The translations under genes were made by a program, and so were the position numbers. From Gaeumannomyces sp. JS-464 (lineage: Eukaryota; Ascomycota; Sordariomycetes; Magnaporthales; Magnaporthaceae), in contig NGZR01000003.1 in NCBI GenBank assembly GCA_002197995.1, positions 248,001-312,000 on the forward strand: a stretch of DNA of 64,000 bases, given 5' to 3'. The notes under the pieces were generated by a model. The model worked only from the letters and a program-made list of their open reading frames with translations. It was not told the origin of the DNA and searched no databases. This document shows, piece by piece, positions 20,976-33,259 of this stretch; position 1 is the first letter of the stretch, and every line of letters begins with the position of its first letter.

Positions 20976-23900
20976 ATGAACAACAATAACTACTTCGGGG
21001 CGCAGGCCCAAAACGAGCTGGTGCAGCGACAGATGGCTGCCCAACACCAACAGCAGCAGCAACAGCAGCAGCAGCTCGGAAACCTCGGCAACCTGCAGGT
21101 CAGCGGCATGGTCATGGACGGCCCGGGGGGCCAGGATGACCCCATGTCGGCCATCTCGAACTCGCCCATGCTCGACGGCGACTCGCTGGACGACATCATC
21201 CGGGACAACTCTAATGAGATTCATAGGCGGCGGAGTCTGACGCAGCCCTATTCTCCCACGATCTGGACTCGGGGCGCGAGGCGGCTGTCCATGATGGAGT
21301 TCGGGTCCAACTTTGGCTTCTCCAACATGGGTAATTCGTTTGACGCCATGGGAACTCGGGCATGGGCGGCGGCATGAACGTGTCGGTCCCTCCCAACGCC
21401 CAGTACAGCCAGCCCAACAACGACATGGGCATGGTTAACGTGGCCAACGCCGGAGGCTTCTCAACACTGTCGCCTGAGATGATGGGCAATATGCTCGCCT
21501 TCTCCAGCCTCAACATGAGCTCGGCCACGACAGGCCAGGAAAACATGGGGCTCTTCTCCCCCACGAGCCTGGGGGACCAGTACATGGGCAACACGGTGGC
21601 CATGGAGAATATGACGGCTGACGATTTCAGCATGGACATGCTGACGGACGGCATGCCGCCTCCGAACAGCGCTCCAACTTCCATGATGCAACGCAACGAT
21701 GGGGACTCGGAGATGATGAATTCAGGGTCGCAGCAGCAACAGCCCATGAGCGCACAGACAAGCATACAGACACCAGCTGCGGAGGCGCCGCAGGCCACGC
21801 CCCGTTCTGCATCGTTCAAAGCACCCGCGCCGCCGCCGCCTGCCGCGCCCGCGTTCTCGGCGAGGCAGGACCCGCCCGGCCTCCAGAACCCGGCGCAGCC
21901 CATGGGCCCCAGCATGGCCACAACCAAAAGCGTCTACTCCAAGTCTGGGTTCGACATGGTCAGGGCGCTGTACTACGTGGCGACGCGGCAGAACCCGCAG
22001 ATCCAGCTCGGGGCCGTCGACCTGTCGTGCGCGTTTGTGGTGACCGACATCAACCTGAACGACTGCCCGATCGTGTACGTGTCGAGCAACTTCCAGAACC
22101 TGACGGGGTACAGCCAGCACGAGATCCTGGGCAAGAACTGCCGCTTCCTGCAGGCGCCAGACGGCCAGGTCGAGGCCGGGGTCAAGCGCGAGTTCGTCGA
22201 GGACCACGCTGTGTTCAACCTCAAGAAGGCGATAGCGGAGCGCAAGGAGATCCAGCAGAGCCTCATCAACTACCGCAAGGGCGGCAAGCCGTTCCTCAAC
22301 CTGCTCACCATGATCCCGATCCCGTGGGAGACGGACGAGCTGCGCTACTACGTTGGCTTCCAAATCGACATTGTCGAGTGCCCGGACGCCATCACCAAGC
22401 ACGACATGGCGGGCAGCTGCAGGTCAACTACAAGAACAGCGACATCGGGCAGTACATCTGGGGCGGGCCGGGAGGTGGCGCAGGCGGCGGCGGCGCGTCT
22501 GGGGCAGGAGCGGCGGCGAGCGCCGACCAGGACAGCAGCCAGACACTCAGCGCCGACGACGTGTCGACGCTGCTCAAGCAGATCAAGCCCAAGGGCGTGG
22601 CGTCAGACTGGCACCGGCAGGCGTGGGACAAGATGCTGCTCGAGAACGCCGACGACGTGGTGCACGTGCTGACGCCCAAGGGCGCGTTCCAGTACCTGTC
22701 GCCATCGTGCAAGAAGGTGCTCGGGTACGAGACGGCCGAGCTGGTAGGGCCCGGCTCGAGCAAGAACACGCTCACGTCCATCTGCCACCCGTCAGATCTC
22801 ATCTCGGTCACGCGCGAGCTCAAGGACGCGTCGCCGACCAACCCACCGTCAACATGGCGTTCCGGATCCAGCAGAAGAAGAACGGGTATGCCTGGTTCGA
22901 GAGCTACGGGTCGCTCTTCGTCGAGGCTGGCAAGGGGCGCAAGTTCATCGTGCTGGTCGGGCGCAAGCGGCCCGTCTTCACGCTGCGCAAGAAGGACGTC
23001 GAGGCGCACGGCGGCATCGGCGACAGCGAGCTGTGGACCAAGCTCTCGACGTCGGGCATGTTCCTGTTCGTGTCGTCCAACGTCCGCTCGCTGCTGGACC
23101 TGCAGCCGCAGGACCTGGTGGGCACCAGCATCCAGGACCTCATGCGCAAGGAGTCGCGGCCCGAGTTTGGCCGCGCCATCGAGAAGGCGCGCAAGGGCAA
23201 GATGGTGTCGTGCAAGCACGAGGTCCAGAACCGCAGGGGCCAGGTGCTCCAGGCCCAGACGACGCTGTACCCGGGCGACAGCGCCGACAACCCCGGGGAA
23301 AGACGTCGTTTCTGCTGGCGCAGACCAAGCTCGTCAAGGCGTCCTCGCGCTCAGGTGGCGGCGCCTCGGCCTCGTCGGTATCTGGCTCTGCGGCCGGCAA
23401 GAACGCAGGCAATTTGAATGGATCGGCAGCGGCGGCAGGGGCGCCAAACCAAGACGCTGCCTCTCGATCAGGGCCGAAGCAAGACGGCAATGGCAGCACA
23501 GCAGCGACGCCGGCAACTGCAAGCACGGGACGACAGGGGCGGCCACGTCAGCAACAGCAACAACAACGACGGCGAGCGGCGTACCGGGGATGTATACGCA
23601 GCTTGACGACAACATGTTCGAGGAGCTCAACACGACACGGTGCACGAGCTGGCAGTACGAGCTGCACCAGATGGAGAAGGTGAACCGGCTGCTGGCCGAG
23701 GAGCTGGGGCAGCTGCTGTCAAATCGCAAGAAGCGCAAGCGGCGGAGGAGCGCGGGCCTAGTGCGCGACTGTGCAAACTGCCACACGCGCAGCACGCCCG
23801 AGTGGCGGAGGGGCCCAGCGGCCAGCGCGATCTGTGCAATAGCTGCGGCCTTAGATGGGCCAAGCAGGTGTGTATTACCACTATGGTCTCGTCGAATGTA

Positions 23901-24297
23901 TAAAACCCGCACACTGACACAGAACACAGATTGGCCGTGTCTCGCCACGAACCTCGTCCCGCGGCGGCGCCAACAAGGAAGACACCCAGAGCAGGAAGTC
24001 AAACTCGCCCTCGCACCAGTCGCCCCTCCAGCGCGAGTTCTCAGCCGAGTCGGCCGCAGCCGCCGCCGCCGCCGCCAAGAATGGGCAGGCGTCCCGTCAG
24101 CGGCCGCAGCCGCAGGCATACCCTCGAGCTCTGCAGCCGTGCCGGCGGCGGGCAGCCTCGAAGCCGCGGCCGGGCCTAGCAGCCTGGCATCGTTGCAGAT
24201 GCCTCCCCCGCAGAGCAACCCGCTCCTCGAGGGTGGGAGTGGGCTGGGCGGCAGCGGCATGGAGATGACTTCGATCCGCGAGGAGGGTGAGAACTGA
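20976..24297 (+). CDS. wc-1: White collar-1 blue-light photoreceptor and GATA transcription factor, frame-disrupted in this sequence
   Basis: WC-1 binds FAD in its LOV domain, pairs with WC-2 and activates light-responsive and clock genes. The ATG at 20976 gives MNNNNYFGAQAQNEL followed by a poly-Gln run. The LOV domain lies at about 22030-22385 (CAFVVTDINLNDCPIVYVS; photoactive Cys in GKNCRFLQ; FLNLLTMIPIPWETDELRYY). Two further PAS regions follow (VVHVLTPKGAFQYLSPSCKK; ELWTKLSTSGMFLFVSSNV). A basic stretch KKRKRRR precedes the GATA finger CANCHTRSTPEWRRGP...LCNSCGLRWAKQ. A GT-AG intron spans 23868-23929. The C-terminus ends GMEMTSIREEGEN. The frame changes near 21353, 22412, 22843, 23296, 23528, 23815 and once between 23930 and 24115. 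Each is repaired by one extra base, the first six at a homopolymer, so I favour sequence error over pseudogene. Confidence 0.95.
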
Positions 24298-27200
24298 GCG
24301 CCCGTCTCTCTGGTCGCCCGTCAATTCTGCTGCTGCTCATGCTCCTACCGCCGTTATTAAGTTCCCGCCGCACCATCCATCGGAGCTCTTGCCATCTACC
24401 ATACTTCTTCCATCTCTTGCCTTCTACTTGCGGATCCGGCACCGACATTCTACCAGCAACCTACCCACCGTTGGGCATCTCACACATCTCCGTCCATATT
24501 TCATCGTATTTCATCATGTTACTTTCGTCTCGGTCTACATGTCCGAGACCCGTTCAGCGGTCAAACACTCGACCGACACCTATTTCCTCCTAACGCGTAC
24601 ACGAGTTTGTTTGGAGTTACACTTATAGACAAGGAAAACACCGGTTTCTTTTTTTTCAGGTCAAACGGGGTAGCGTAATGGGGGAGGCGGGCATGTAGGT
24701 ATACGATTGGGCACCGCTTCCCCCTTGATTTTTATTTCCATTCGAATTCTGTCTTATTTCCTAGTTCGCTCCTATACCAGCACACACTCCCCTTTTTTCA
24801 GTCCCGACTCAAGCAGTTTGTGGCACTATCACACTTTTTTTTACACAAAAAAAAAAGTCGGTCTTCACTCTAGTCTTCATCTCGGCCATACCCATACCCC
24901 ACATGTTCTTGTCGTCCGGCGTCTTGGCTTTGAGGCCAGTGGCTGGAGTTTGTTGCATTCTTTGGAAGGGCTGGGCGAGGCAGCATGACTGTCACGGGGA
25001 GCAAAGGGTTGGTTGGTTGGTTCTCGCCTGCCTCATTGGGGGAGAGTTAATCCCTTTTTTTTTTTTGTGCTGGCGGACCACATTGTGTATTTTGGGGAGT
25101 TGGCTGCATCGAACAGCGGCGCCGGGGGGAGGGAAAAAGCTGGCCTACCCGTATTTGTGGGCTTATGGGACGGGGTGGGTGGTTGTTGACACGCCCTTTT
25201 TCGGCCGCTTTCGGCCGCCCTTGCTGGCAGTGCTCTTTTTTACTCTTGCTGCCCCGATACATGCGCCGGGCTGAGCAGAGACGGGTGGATGGGGGAGGGC
25301 ACACTCGACCCCTAGATGGAGCTGGCGGCTAGGGCGACGCGATGGATTAAGCACTTGTGTACCGGCCTGGGTAAACTGGGAGATGACATGTACCGTACCT
25401 ATCTGTAATCGTGACGTGCGAAACTCAGGCACCCATCCAGCTCTCGCCCTCTTTTTTTTTCCCTCACTGTCTCGTCTTCTGGCTATTGTCACATTGTGTG
25501 TCTTGTTTCTCACTGCCTTGGGCTATTCGGGCCAGGGGGTGTTGTTCGAGGGGCGGTGTGAGGTAACATGGCTGGTGGCCAGGTAGCTCAAGCTCCCGAA
25601 TCGGAACAGCGGCAGGAATGGGGGAGTAGAGTAATGGGTAGTAGGCAATGCGTCGGGGTGCGGTCATATCCAGCAACAGATGTACCTCTAGCCCGAGCCC
25701 GGCCATATGTTCGTTCCCTGAAGCCACCCCTCCCCGCACACCCGCATCAAGACGCCCATCCGCTCGAGTTCAGCACGGCGGTTGCTATGGCCTATTTTAT
25801 ACCTCTTCCCATGTTTTCTATTCTTGTTGATCACGTTTTGGAGATAGAGTGAGGATGGGGAAACGGTTGGATGCCGGCGTGTTGTATTGGAATAGGGGTC
25901 GGGCCCTCTTGGGCTTGGATGGATGGATGGATGGATGGACAGGCGGTTGCCGTACACGCCCTCGCCCTCCTCCACGCCGGAGGAGGGTGGCTCGTTTTCA
26001 ATAGGCAGCTCTTGTTAACCGCACAGCATGCACGACGACGGCGTCTACAAGGAGGTATGGGTGAGGTATCATCGCGACCCCTTTGGCTTCCGACGGTCTG
26101 GCCGACGGAAAAGGGGGCCGGGTAAGGGGCTGAGGGTGTAGAGTAGAGCGGTTAGCTGTGACAGCAGTATCTCGGTTGGCTGCGTGAAGGTGTTTTTTTT
26201 TTCTCCGCCATTCTGCCTTGCCGGCCTGGGCGGGAGACGCCCTTCTGCCTTTTTGGAGGAGCTGGAGCGGGTCGGTCGGTGAGAATGGGACTCGAAGCAT
26301 CCTCCACGGGCGGGCCACCGACTCCCTCCTTCGCCTGGTCCGCATGCCGCCTGTAGGGATGGCTCAGCGCTGAGGGATATGCGGGCGGCCGGGGCACTTT
26401 TTGAGACGAGGATATGGAATATGCCTCGCGGCTCGAGTTGCCGTGTGCTCTTCAGCCAGCAACGGATGGGTGATGGATGCTTGGGGTGGCCCCTGAGGTG
26501 ATGCCAGGGCCGTTTTTGTACCGGTGATTACGATATCGATTCCCCGACGGCTGCCGTACTCTGCGCAGCATGGGCACCACTAAAATATCCAATAAGGCCA
26601 GTAGCACGGCCGCGAATCCTCCAGGCTAGGGCAGACTCGACAGCTGCATTTTCGAGACTAGACTGGCCTGTGACGGCAACCTGACTGGAATCTCAAGACC
26701 CTGGCGTGTCTACACGGTCGTAAATGCTCTAGGGGGATTTCTCTGCAAAGCCGATCGACGGGGCGGAGCGGTTGTCGAAACGCCAGACCCGATGTGACAA
26801 CAACCCAAGGCCGTGGGGGCTTTGGCGCCTCCCTTCCCCTCTCCCTCTGGTTGCTTTCAATATCCCCTTGACTGGCCGTCCTGGAGACAAACAAAACAGG
26901 CCCGCCCGCGTCCCAAAGAAAGAAACACATGCTTGTCCGCCTTGGCGCGAAACAAAACACGGGTCAAGAGAGGACGGGGGAAAGGACAGGAGAGTGGTGT
27001 TTGTGTCTTGGTTTACGGCATAGTTGCCGACACAGCCCTCCAGGCTCTCGCCCTGCACGAAGAGAAAAGGGGGAGAAAGGAGTAAGCGAAGCCCCGACGC
27101 AGAAACAGGCCTGGCCCGGCGGCAGTGTTCTGTCTATTGCACACATGCAACCATTGCGTTTTTCTTTATCCTACTGTCGTTGCGTGCTGCCGACCTGGCT

Positions 27201-27370
27201 TTCCCCATGGCTGGCCCTGGCATTCAGCTCAGCTTGTCCAGCCGCCGCCTCCTTGGAACAGTACGAGCCACCCTGGTCCGTTCAGTCCGTGTACAATACC
27301 GTGTTTGCGTTTCTCCTTGCCATTCCCCGGTCTGGGACCTGAGGCCGAGGGAATCAAAGACGCGGAGAGA

Positions 27371-27425
<55 letters not shown>

Positions 27426-29169
27426 TGTGTGTGTATGTGTGTGTGTGTATGTGTGCGTGCGTGTGCTGGCGGTAGTGCCAGGGGTGCGGATCCTTCAAGA
27501 AAAAGGGCAACGACACAGCCTCCCCACGACGCAGGGATACAGCGCCCACCTCGAGATGAGAACACGCACAAAGCAGAAAGCAGCGCCGAGCAGAAACAGC
27601 CCATGTGCCCTCTGTTCAGCGCAGGCGGGACGGATCCCAATACGTGGCAGTGGGGTCGGTCGTGGTTCGTGGTCCCCCTAACCAAGATGTTTTCTCTCTC
27701 GTCGGAGATAGCCTTCCCCTTTATGGACGGAGCCGGGGAAAAAAAAGTGGATGGAAAGGGATCCCATCCTCGGTAAACTCGGTTTGTTCGAGACGACATC
27801 GAAGGATCATTTAGTGTGGGAAAGACAGGAGCAGACCTCGCCCTTTTCTTCGTTACCAACGTGCCGGGCCTCAAGAGATCCTCAGACCAGCACTTGTCCT
27901 CTTTTATTCGTAAAGACGGCCTATCAAAACATGGAGATGGCCAGGCCCCGTGGACGGCAGGGAGAAGAAACAGGCCACCAAAGGCTCCAGGAACTCCAAC
28001 CGGTCAGCTACCGCTTTCAGGGCCGAGCCCGAGCCCGGGCCGCAGGGCAGACAACACAAGATAGCAGCGCATCAGTCTTGCCCGTATGCACAAGCACGTA
28101 GCAGTCCTAGACAAATCTCCGCGGTACTGCCGCCAAAGAAAGAGAGGTGGTTGCATTCACGCCGCGGCTGCGACGTCGCAGTCTCGCTCCTTGCTGTCTG
28201 TTTGCCCCTGAGCCGCCGCCCGCCAGCGGAGATGTGCGTGCTTTTTCTCAGATACCAGAGAGACAAGTGAGAGGCAAAAAAAAAAAAAAAAAAAAAAAAG
28301 CCCCACGACGAATCGCAGGCCGAGAAATCCGGCTGCCTGAAAATAGTTCGCTTCATGCACTGCACATGGCCGGGCGTGACCTGCCGTGCTTGTCTGATTT
28401 GGCCGAGACTCGGGACGATCCATGCCTGGCGGATGCGGTCCCCATGCAGCGACTAGCCGCCTCTAGGAGTCTGGCGCACGATGGGCGGTTCTTTTGACCT
28501 GAATGTGGCTTGCAGGAGCGTCGTCGTCGCCGCCGCCGCCGCCGATTGTCCTTGTGCTATGCTCCTTCTGGCCTGGCCGCTCGCCACTCTCGGACCGAGA
28601 TTCACGGGCATGCTTTTCCGTTTTTTCACTCTCCTTTGTCATCGAGGCAAAATGTGGAATTGAGCCGACAAGATATGCTAAAAACCGCCAAAAATGACCT
28701 TCCTTATGCCCCATTACTCTGTGCTTTTTGTCTGCACATGTCTCCTATGATATACCTTTGTTCCGGTAAACTTTTATCCGTCATCGTTTCTTCCGTAGAT
28801 CAAATATGTAATTATGGATTTGCTTGTTTGTGCTGCGAGAAGAGGGTTGCAGGATAGAGCAACATAAAACCATCCCGAGCCCATAAAACTCCATGCCGCT
28901 ATGATATTTCCCAGGAAAAAAAAAAGGTGTGGCGCAAGCTCCGTGCCCGTGCAAGATCCCATCTCTCCATCGATATAGCCCAGGCGGGATTAAGCGTATG
29001 GAGAGCACTACTAGAATATGCGTGTCGTGGCGAGGCCAGTTATCGAAAGACCAGTTTCGTGACTGGTCGCTTGCTGGTTCGTGTGGCGTTTGTACATGTG
29101 GTCGTTTGCCCTCTGCATGCTTCAAAGCCGCCCTCGTCTTCTTCATAACTCATGCATATCGTCCTCCCG
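24298..29169. other. Long gene-poor stretch downstream of wc-1
   Basis: Nearly 4.9 kb separate wc-1 from the next gene, which is convergent. It contains a GT microsatellite, GGAT repeats near 25917, and homopolymer runs. The open frames here show no conserved motif and change composition with the local base bias. Part may be the wc-1 3' UTR or a non-coding transcript; nothing in the sequence proves it. Confidence 0.5.
27373..27465. repeat. GT/CA microsatellite
   Basis: About 45 bases of perfect GT repeat are followed by interrupted GT units with AT and GC variants to about 27465. Confidence 0.95.
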
Positions 29170-30567
29170 TCATGTAGGCCTTTCGGAGCGGGTGGAAAGC
29201 GTCCTCCCGAGGCGCGCGTAGTCGGGCGGCGTCATAGGCGACACGATGCTAGTGCTGACGCTGCCGGCGTGGATGCGCGGTGGCTCTGGTTTTGCGTGCT
29301 GAGGTGCAGCTGGGCTGGCGAGGCGCGGGCGGCGTGGCGACGCCCAGCCGAGGGAGGCGGCAGAGAAGTCGTGGAAACGGGTCTGAGCCATGCCGACTCT
29401 GGGCTGACGAACCACTGATCTGGGGTGTCGTGACAGAACCAGCGGCCGGGTCGATGCCGCCCCCAGCCACGGGCGTGTTGGGCATGGTGCGCACTATCGT
29501 CGTGTGTTCCCTCGGACCCTGGTTCCACCACTGGTTCTCGAAGCCGTTGTCGACAGTCATCATGGGACGAGAGCGCATTCAGGTCGCGACCCTCACCCGG
29601 AGCCCACCGCGCCAGCGGATCCTCCGGCGTGCGGGCGGGGGTGTCTGCTGAGGCGATGTGACGTGGATGTTGGCGACGGGGGGACTGTAGGGCATGTAAG
29701 TCACGTTGGCAGCCATGCTGCTGCTGGCGCGGCGTTGTGGTCATGCTGGCGCATGCGATGCTGGCCGGGATACGACGAGGCTGTGGTGTGCTCTGGGTCG
29801 GCATCAGGCTCGTAGCCGGCGGGCCACGACAGGGCGTCCCATGGCATACCCTCCTCGCCCAGGCGATACGAGGTCGGAGGCTGGGGCAGCTGCTTCCACA
29901 GACGCTCGTCGCCAGCCGAGACGGACCTGCCTGGGCCTGCATGCCTGCACACCCATGGGCATGGCGACGGCGAACTGGGCGGCCGACGGCGTGGCCGGGC
30001 CGCGTCGGCGGCGTGGTAGGGCACCTGAGCCTGTGCCTGGGCTGTCACGTCCCAGGGGCTCTCGTTAATGGGAGGCGGAGCGGAGCGACGCGGCCGTGCA
30101 GCGACGACCTGTCGTCACGAGATAACCTCTCGTCATCGTTGGCAATGGTGCTGGGCATTATTATTATTGACGTGCTCCCGTTCCCGCCGAGAGCGCTGGG
30201 CGATAGGCTGCGAGGAGCCGGCAGCGACGGCGCCTGGCACGTGGTATTAAGGCCTGCTGCTGTTGTTCCTGGTTGTTGATGTTGCTGTCTGGAGCGGCCC
30301 TGTTCCTGCTGTCTTCTGTACACGGCCTGCAGATCGTTGTCGTCGAGGCTGTAGGGCACGGTCGGTTCCAGGTAGTTTGTGTTGGGCGGGCACTGGCGGG
30401 GAAGTAGCCCTCTCCTTGAGGGCCTTGGAGCGATAGGTGCGTTCGTGGTGGTTGGGCACGCGGCCGTGAGTCCACGACACGCCAAACTCGACGTGCACGT
30501 AGATCTGCGGGCGGTGGAAGTTGTGGCCTCGCCGGGGCGGAGGCTTTCGTGATGTGTCGTCGTCCAT
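29170..30567 (-). CDS. Unrecognised Pro/Gln-rich protein gene, frame-disrupted
   Basis: I do not recognise this gene. A candidate start at 30567 gives MDDDTSRKPPPRRGHNFHRP, then IYVHVEFGVSWTHGR and HHERTYRSKALKE. After frame changes the minus strand continues with NTNYLEPTVPYSLDDNDLQ, PPPINESPWDVTAQAQAQVP, ERLWKQLPQPPTSYRLGEEG, MPWDALSWPAGYEPDADPEH, NVTYMPYSPPVANIHVTSPQ, MMTVDNGFENQWWNQGPREH and a tail SIVSPMTPPDYARLGRTLST ending at stop 29170. These segments read like disordered regulatory protein with Trp/Tyr-rich short motifs. At least five frame changes are needed. Support is the coherent amino-acid style of successive segments in one order on one strand; no domain is identified, so exact limits and introns are uncertain. 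Confidence 0.4.
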
Positions 30568-33004
30568 TCTGATGCTGACCGGTCTGTCTTCCAGAAGGTC
30601 ACCATCCTCTGGAGACGGGCAGTGGAGCGGGTCGGGGGGATGGTTATGTATGCCGAGTGCAAGCGATCTCAGCGGGGACCCAGCAGCTGAGCTGAGCCAT
30701 AGCACGTGTGGCACGGCTTGTGCTGATGCGTGGTGGGTGGGTGGCACACGGGCGTCGCAGGGCCACCACCAGACAAGACGCTCGACTAGCGCGTGCCTCT
30801 TGCCTGTGCCTCCGCTTGGTGTGGCTGGCAGACGCAACTGCACCTGAAACTGGAGAGGAAGACGAATAGGGATGTGAAGAAGAGGCAGCAGGAAGCCAGG
30901 AGCCAGCCGTTTGAAGATGCAGCAGCAGCAGCAGCAGCAGCAGCCCCGGGCTAAAGTACCATCTTACGAAGACGCCGCTCGTGCTGGTCTCCCCCAGGAA
31001 GGATCACGAGCGGACAGGGACCCTGCCCGTCCGCCGAGAGCAGCGGCGATTGTCAAAATGCAAAGCAGGGATCCTGACCGCGATCCGTCGCCGACGCCAG
31101 GCCAGCCAGCCAAGGGAGGCAGGGAGCTGCCCAGCCCAGCGCTCAGCTGCATAGGCCCAGGCAGTCCCTGGCTCCCAGCGCCGTGGGATCATGGCACGAG
31201 CCGCCAGCTGCTCCGAGCAGAGAGCGAGCGCGCGTGACGCTGCCCCAAAAAAGGACGCTGCTGGGAAATTGGAGCTGCAGCAGCTGCTGCATGGGAACCC
31301 CCCACACGCCTGCATGCAGAACGCCGAGGTGATGTTTTTGTTCTGGGAATAGAATCGTGCAGCCCCCAACCCGATCAGGGCCAGCGCCCAACGTTTCTGG
31401 TCTGTCAAAGCTGCAAACATGAAACAAAAGCTCGGTGGTTTGTGATTTGGGCCAGGGCTAAAGGGGTGCTGCTGTCATTGCTACCTAGGTACTGAGCTGG
31501 CGTTTTGGCATGTGGGGGGTGTGTGGAGCAGCCAGCACAGCTGGAAGGAATCACCCAGCCAGCAAATTCAAACTCGGCCATTGCAGCTTCCATGCGTCGA
31601 ACCTCTTCGCCAACAGCGCCAGCGTGCACCCACTCTCGGTGCCGAAAAGAAGCAAGCAACCAAAATCCTGTTAGTGGGCCTCCATTCTTGTCTGGCGGCG
31701 TGTTTTCCTGGGCATCGCATGACTGCGGCAGTCTCGTCCCATCTGCATGGACGGGAAGAAAGAACCTAAGCCGAAGCCCGCTATTCGGGCTGCAAGATCT
31801 CCCCGCAATGTTACTCAATCCCAGGTGGATCCTTCCTCACTCAAGCCTGTGACCTGTGGCGCCCGAGGAGATTTCTCGCGCCTCCCATTGGCCGCCGCCC
31901 GGCAGGCGCCTTCACCAGCCCCGATCAAACGCCTTGAGGCCGCGCCACGCTCCTGTCATCTTGGGCTACAATTTCCTGGGCTTTGCCTGCTCGAATCTCA
32001 CCAGCCTCGCCTGCTGCTGCGCAAAAGAATCCGGCGACATGGATCACGCCGGTAGGTAGCCACATTTTGCCCATGATGCCGGAGCCCATTCTCCCATGAC
32101 GAGAGCATCCGAAATGCAATTCCCAAGCTAGCTGCTTATCCGTCGAACCATGCCATCCTGCTAGCGGCCATGGCACCCGACTGACGATGACGTGAGTAAT
32201 CCGCGGGCAACGCTCGATCGCAAACGCCCGCCCGTTGCAACCGCCGACCGACGCAGCGGCCGGCCCTCGGGAGGAAAGGCCCAAAATCTCTATCTTTGGC
32301 ACACATAAAGACCGATGCCTCGCAAAAAAACGGGCACAGCAAGGATCCATCCGTCCCTGGTTGGTGCCGCGCCTGGTGTGGGAGTGCCTGTCCCTCGAAC
32401 TCGGGCTTTCCGACTTCCCATTGCGGCGCATACGAGGTCCCAAATTCTCTATCGAGACCATTCTAATGCCGGAGATGGGCCATGGGGCACCGAGCTGGGA
32501 CTCCATTTCCCAGCATGTGGGTGCGAATCCTTCGGGCATCCACTCTCGCACCCCGACCGAGGGAGTTAGCGGTGAGGTTTTTTGTTGGTGAGGAGCACAC
32601 GAATAATGGTAAAAAGGGGTCAATGTGAATAAAAGGGGGAGGCTCCTGGGCGGTTCCTCTATCTGCTAGCTGTGCCCCTTCCAGCAACGTCAGGAGCCAC
32701 CGAGGCTTGGACAGATGTCCGCCATGCAGCGTGGCCGGTCAAGGGATCGTAGAGTGATGCATATTCTTCTTGGATTAGTCTAGCACTTGGCAGGTTGTTG
32801 TTGTTGTTGTTATTGTTGTCGGAATAGAGGTGCCTCGCATCAGCCCCACAGTGCTTCCTGATGTCATGGTGTGCAAGCTGGACAGTGTGGAGACGCATGC
32901 GAAGGACAAAAAAAAGTCTAGAAAACCAAACCACCATCGCGTCCAACCACAACCACCCCGCAAACCAACAAACAACCACTCACCCGCTCAAAGTCAGCCA
33001 AACA
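30568..33004. other. Divergent intergenic region upstream of RSA3-like gene
   Basis: About 2.4 kb contain a CAG run (30920-30943), a TACCTAGGTA palindrome near 31482 and promoter sequence for two divergent genes. I see no coding evidence. Confidence 0.45.
30920..30943. repeat. CAG trinucleotide run
   Basis: Eight CAG units lie outside any supported coding region. Confidence 0.9.
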
Positions 33005-33259
33005 ATGAGCAACAACAACAACAACAACACCCCCTCGGCCTCCCCCGAGTTCGAGGCCTTCTACCTGCAGCGCGCGACGCGCGAGCTGGCCGAGGACCTC
33101 GACCGCGTCCGAGCCGCCGACGACTTCCGCGGCTCCGACGCCGTCCCCATGCTGGTCCGCGCCCTGAGGCAGGGCGCCGCCACCTTCTCGCCCCGGGACC
33201 AGGTCCGCATCGTGGCCGGCGCCGCCATCGCCGACAAAGCCCAGCAGCCGTCCAAGTGA
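33005..33259 (+). CDS. RSA3: Ribosome assembly protein Rsa3-like, minimal form
   Basis: Rsa3 is a nucleolar factor of early 60S pre-ribosome assembly. The 84-residue protein starts MSNNNNNNTPSASPEFEAFY and is almost only the conserved C-terminal Rsa3 domain: FYLQRATRELAEDLDRVRAA, DDFRGSDAVPMLVRALRQGA and FSPRDQVRIVAGAA. The spacing of an acidic helix, an ADDF turn and the LxxALxQG segment matches the family as I recall it. Yeast Rsa3 has a longer charged N-terminal half, which is absent here. An upstream exon carrying it cannot be excluded, because the frame stays open to 32861. The single exon ends at TGA 33257. The poly-Asn start is odd. Confidence 0.6.
   Translation: MSNNNNNNTPSASPEFEAFYLQRATRELAEDLDRVRAADDFRGSDAVPMLVRALRQGAATFSPRDQVRIVAGAAIADKAQQPSK

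Noticed and set aside
20976..24297. Calling wc-1 a pseudogene
   Set aside because: All domains are conserved, and the defects are one-base losses, placed at homopolymers wherever they can be located, a pattern shared by other genes in the window.
27224..27874. Open frames through the GT microsatellite on both strands
   Set aside because: They exist only because GT/CA repeats lack stop codons.
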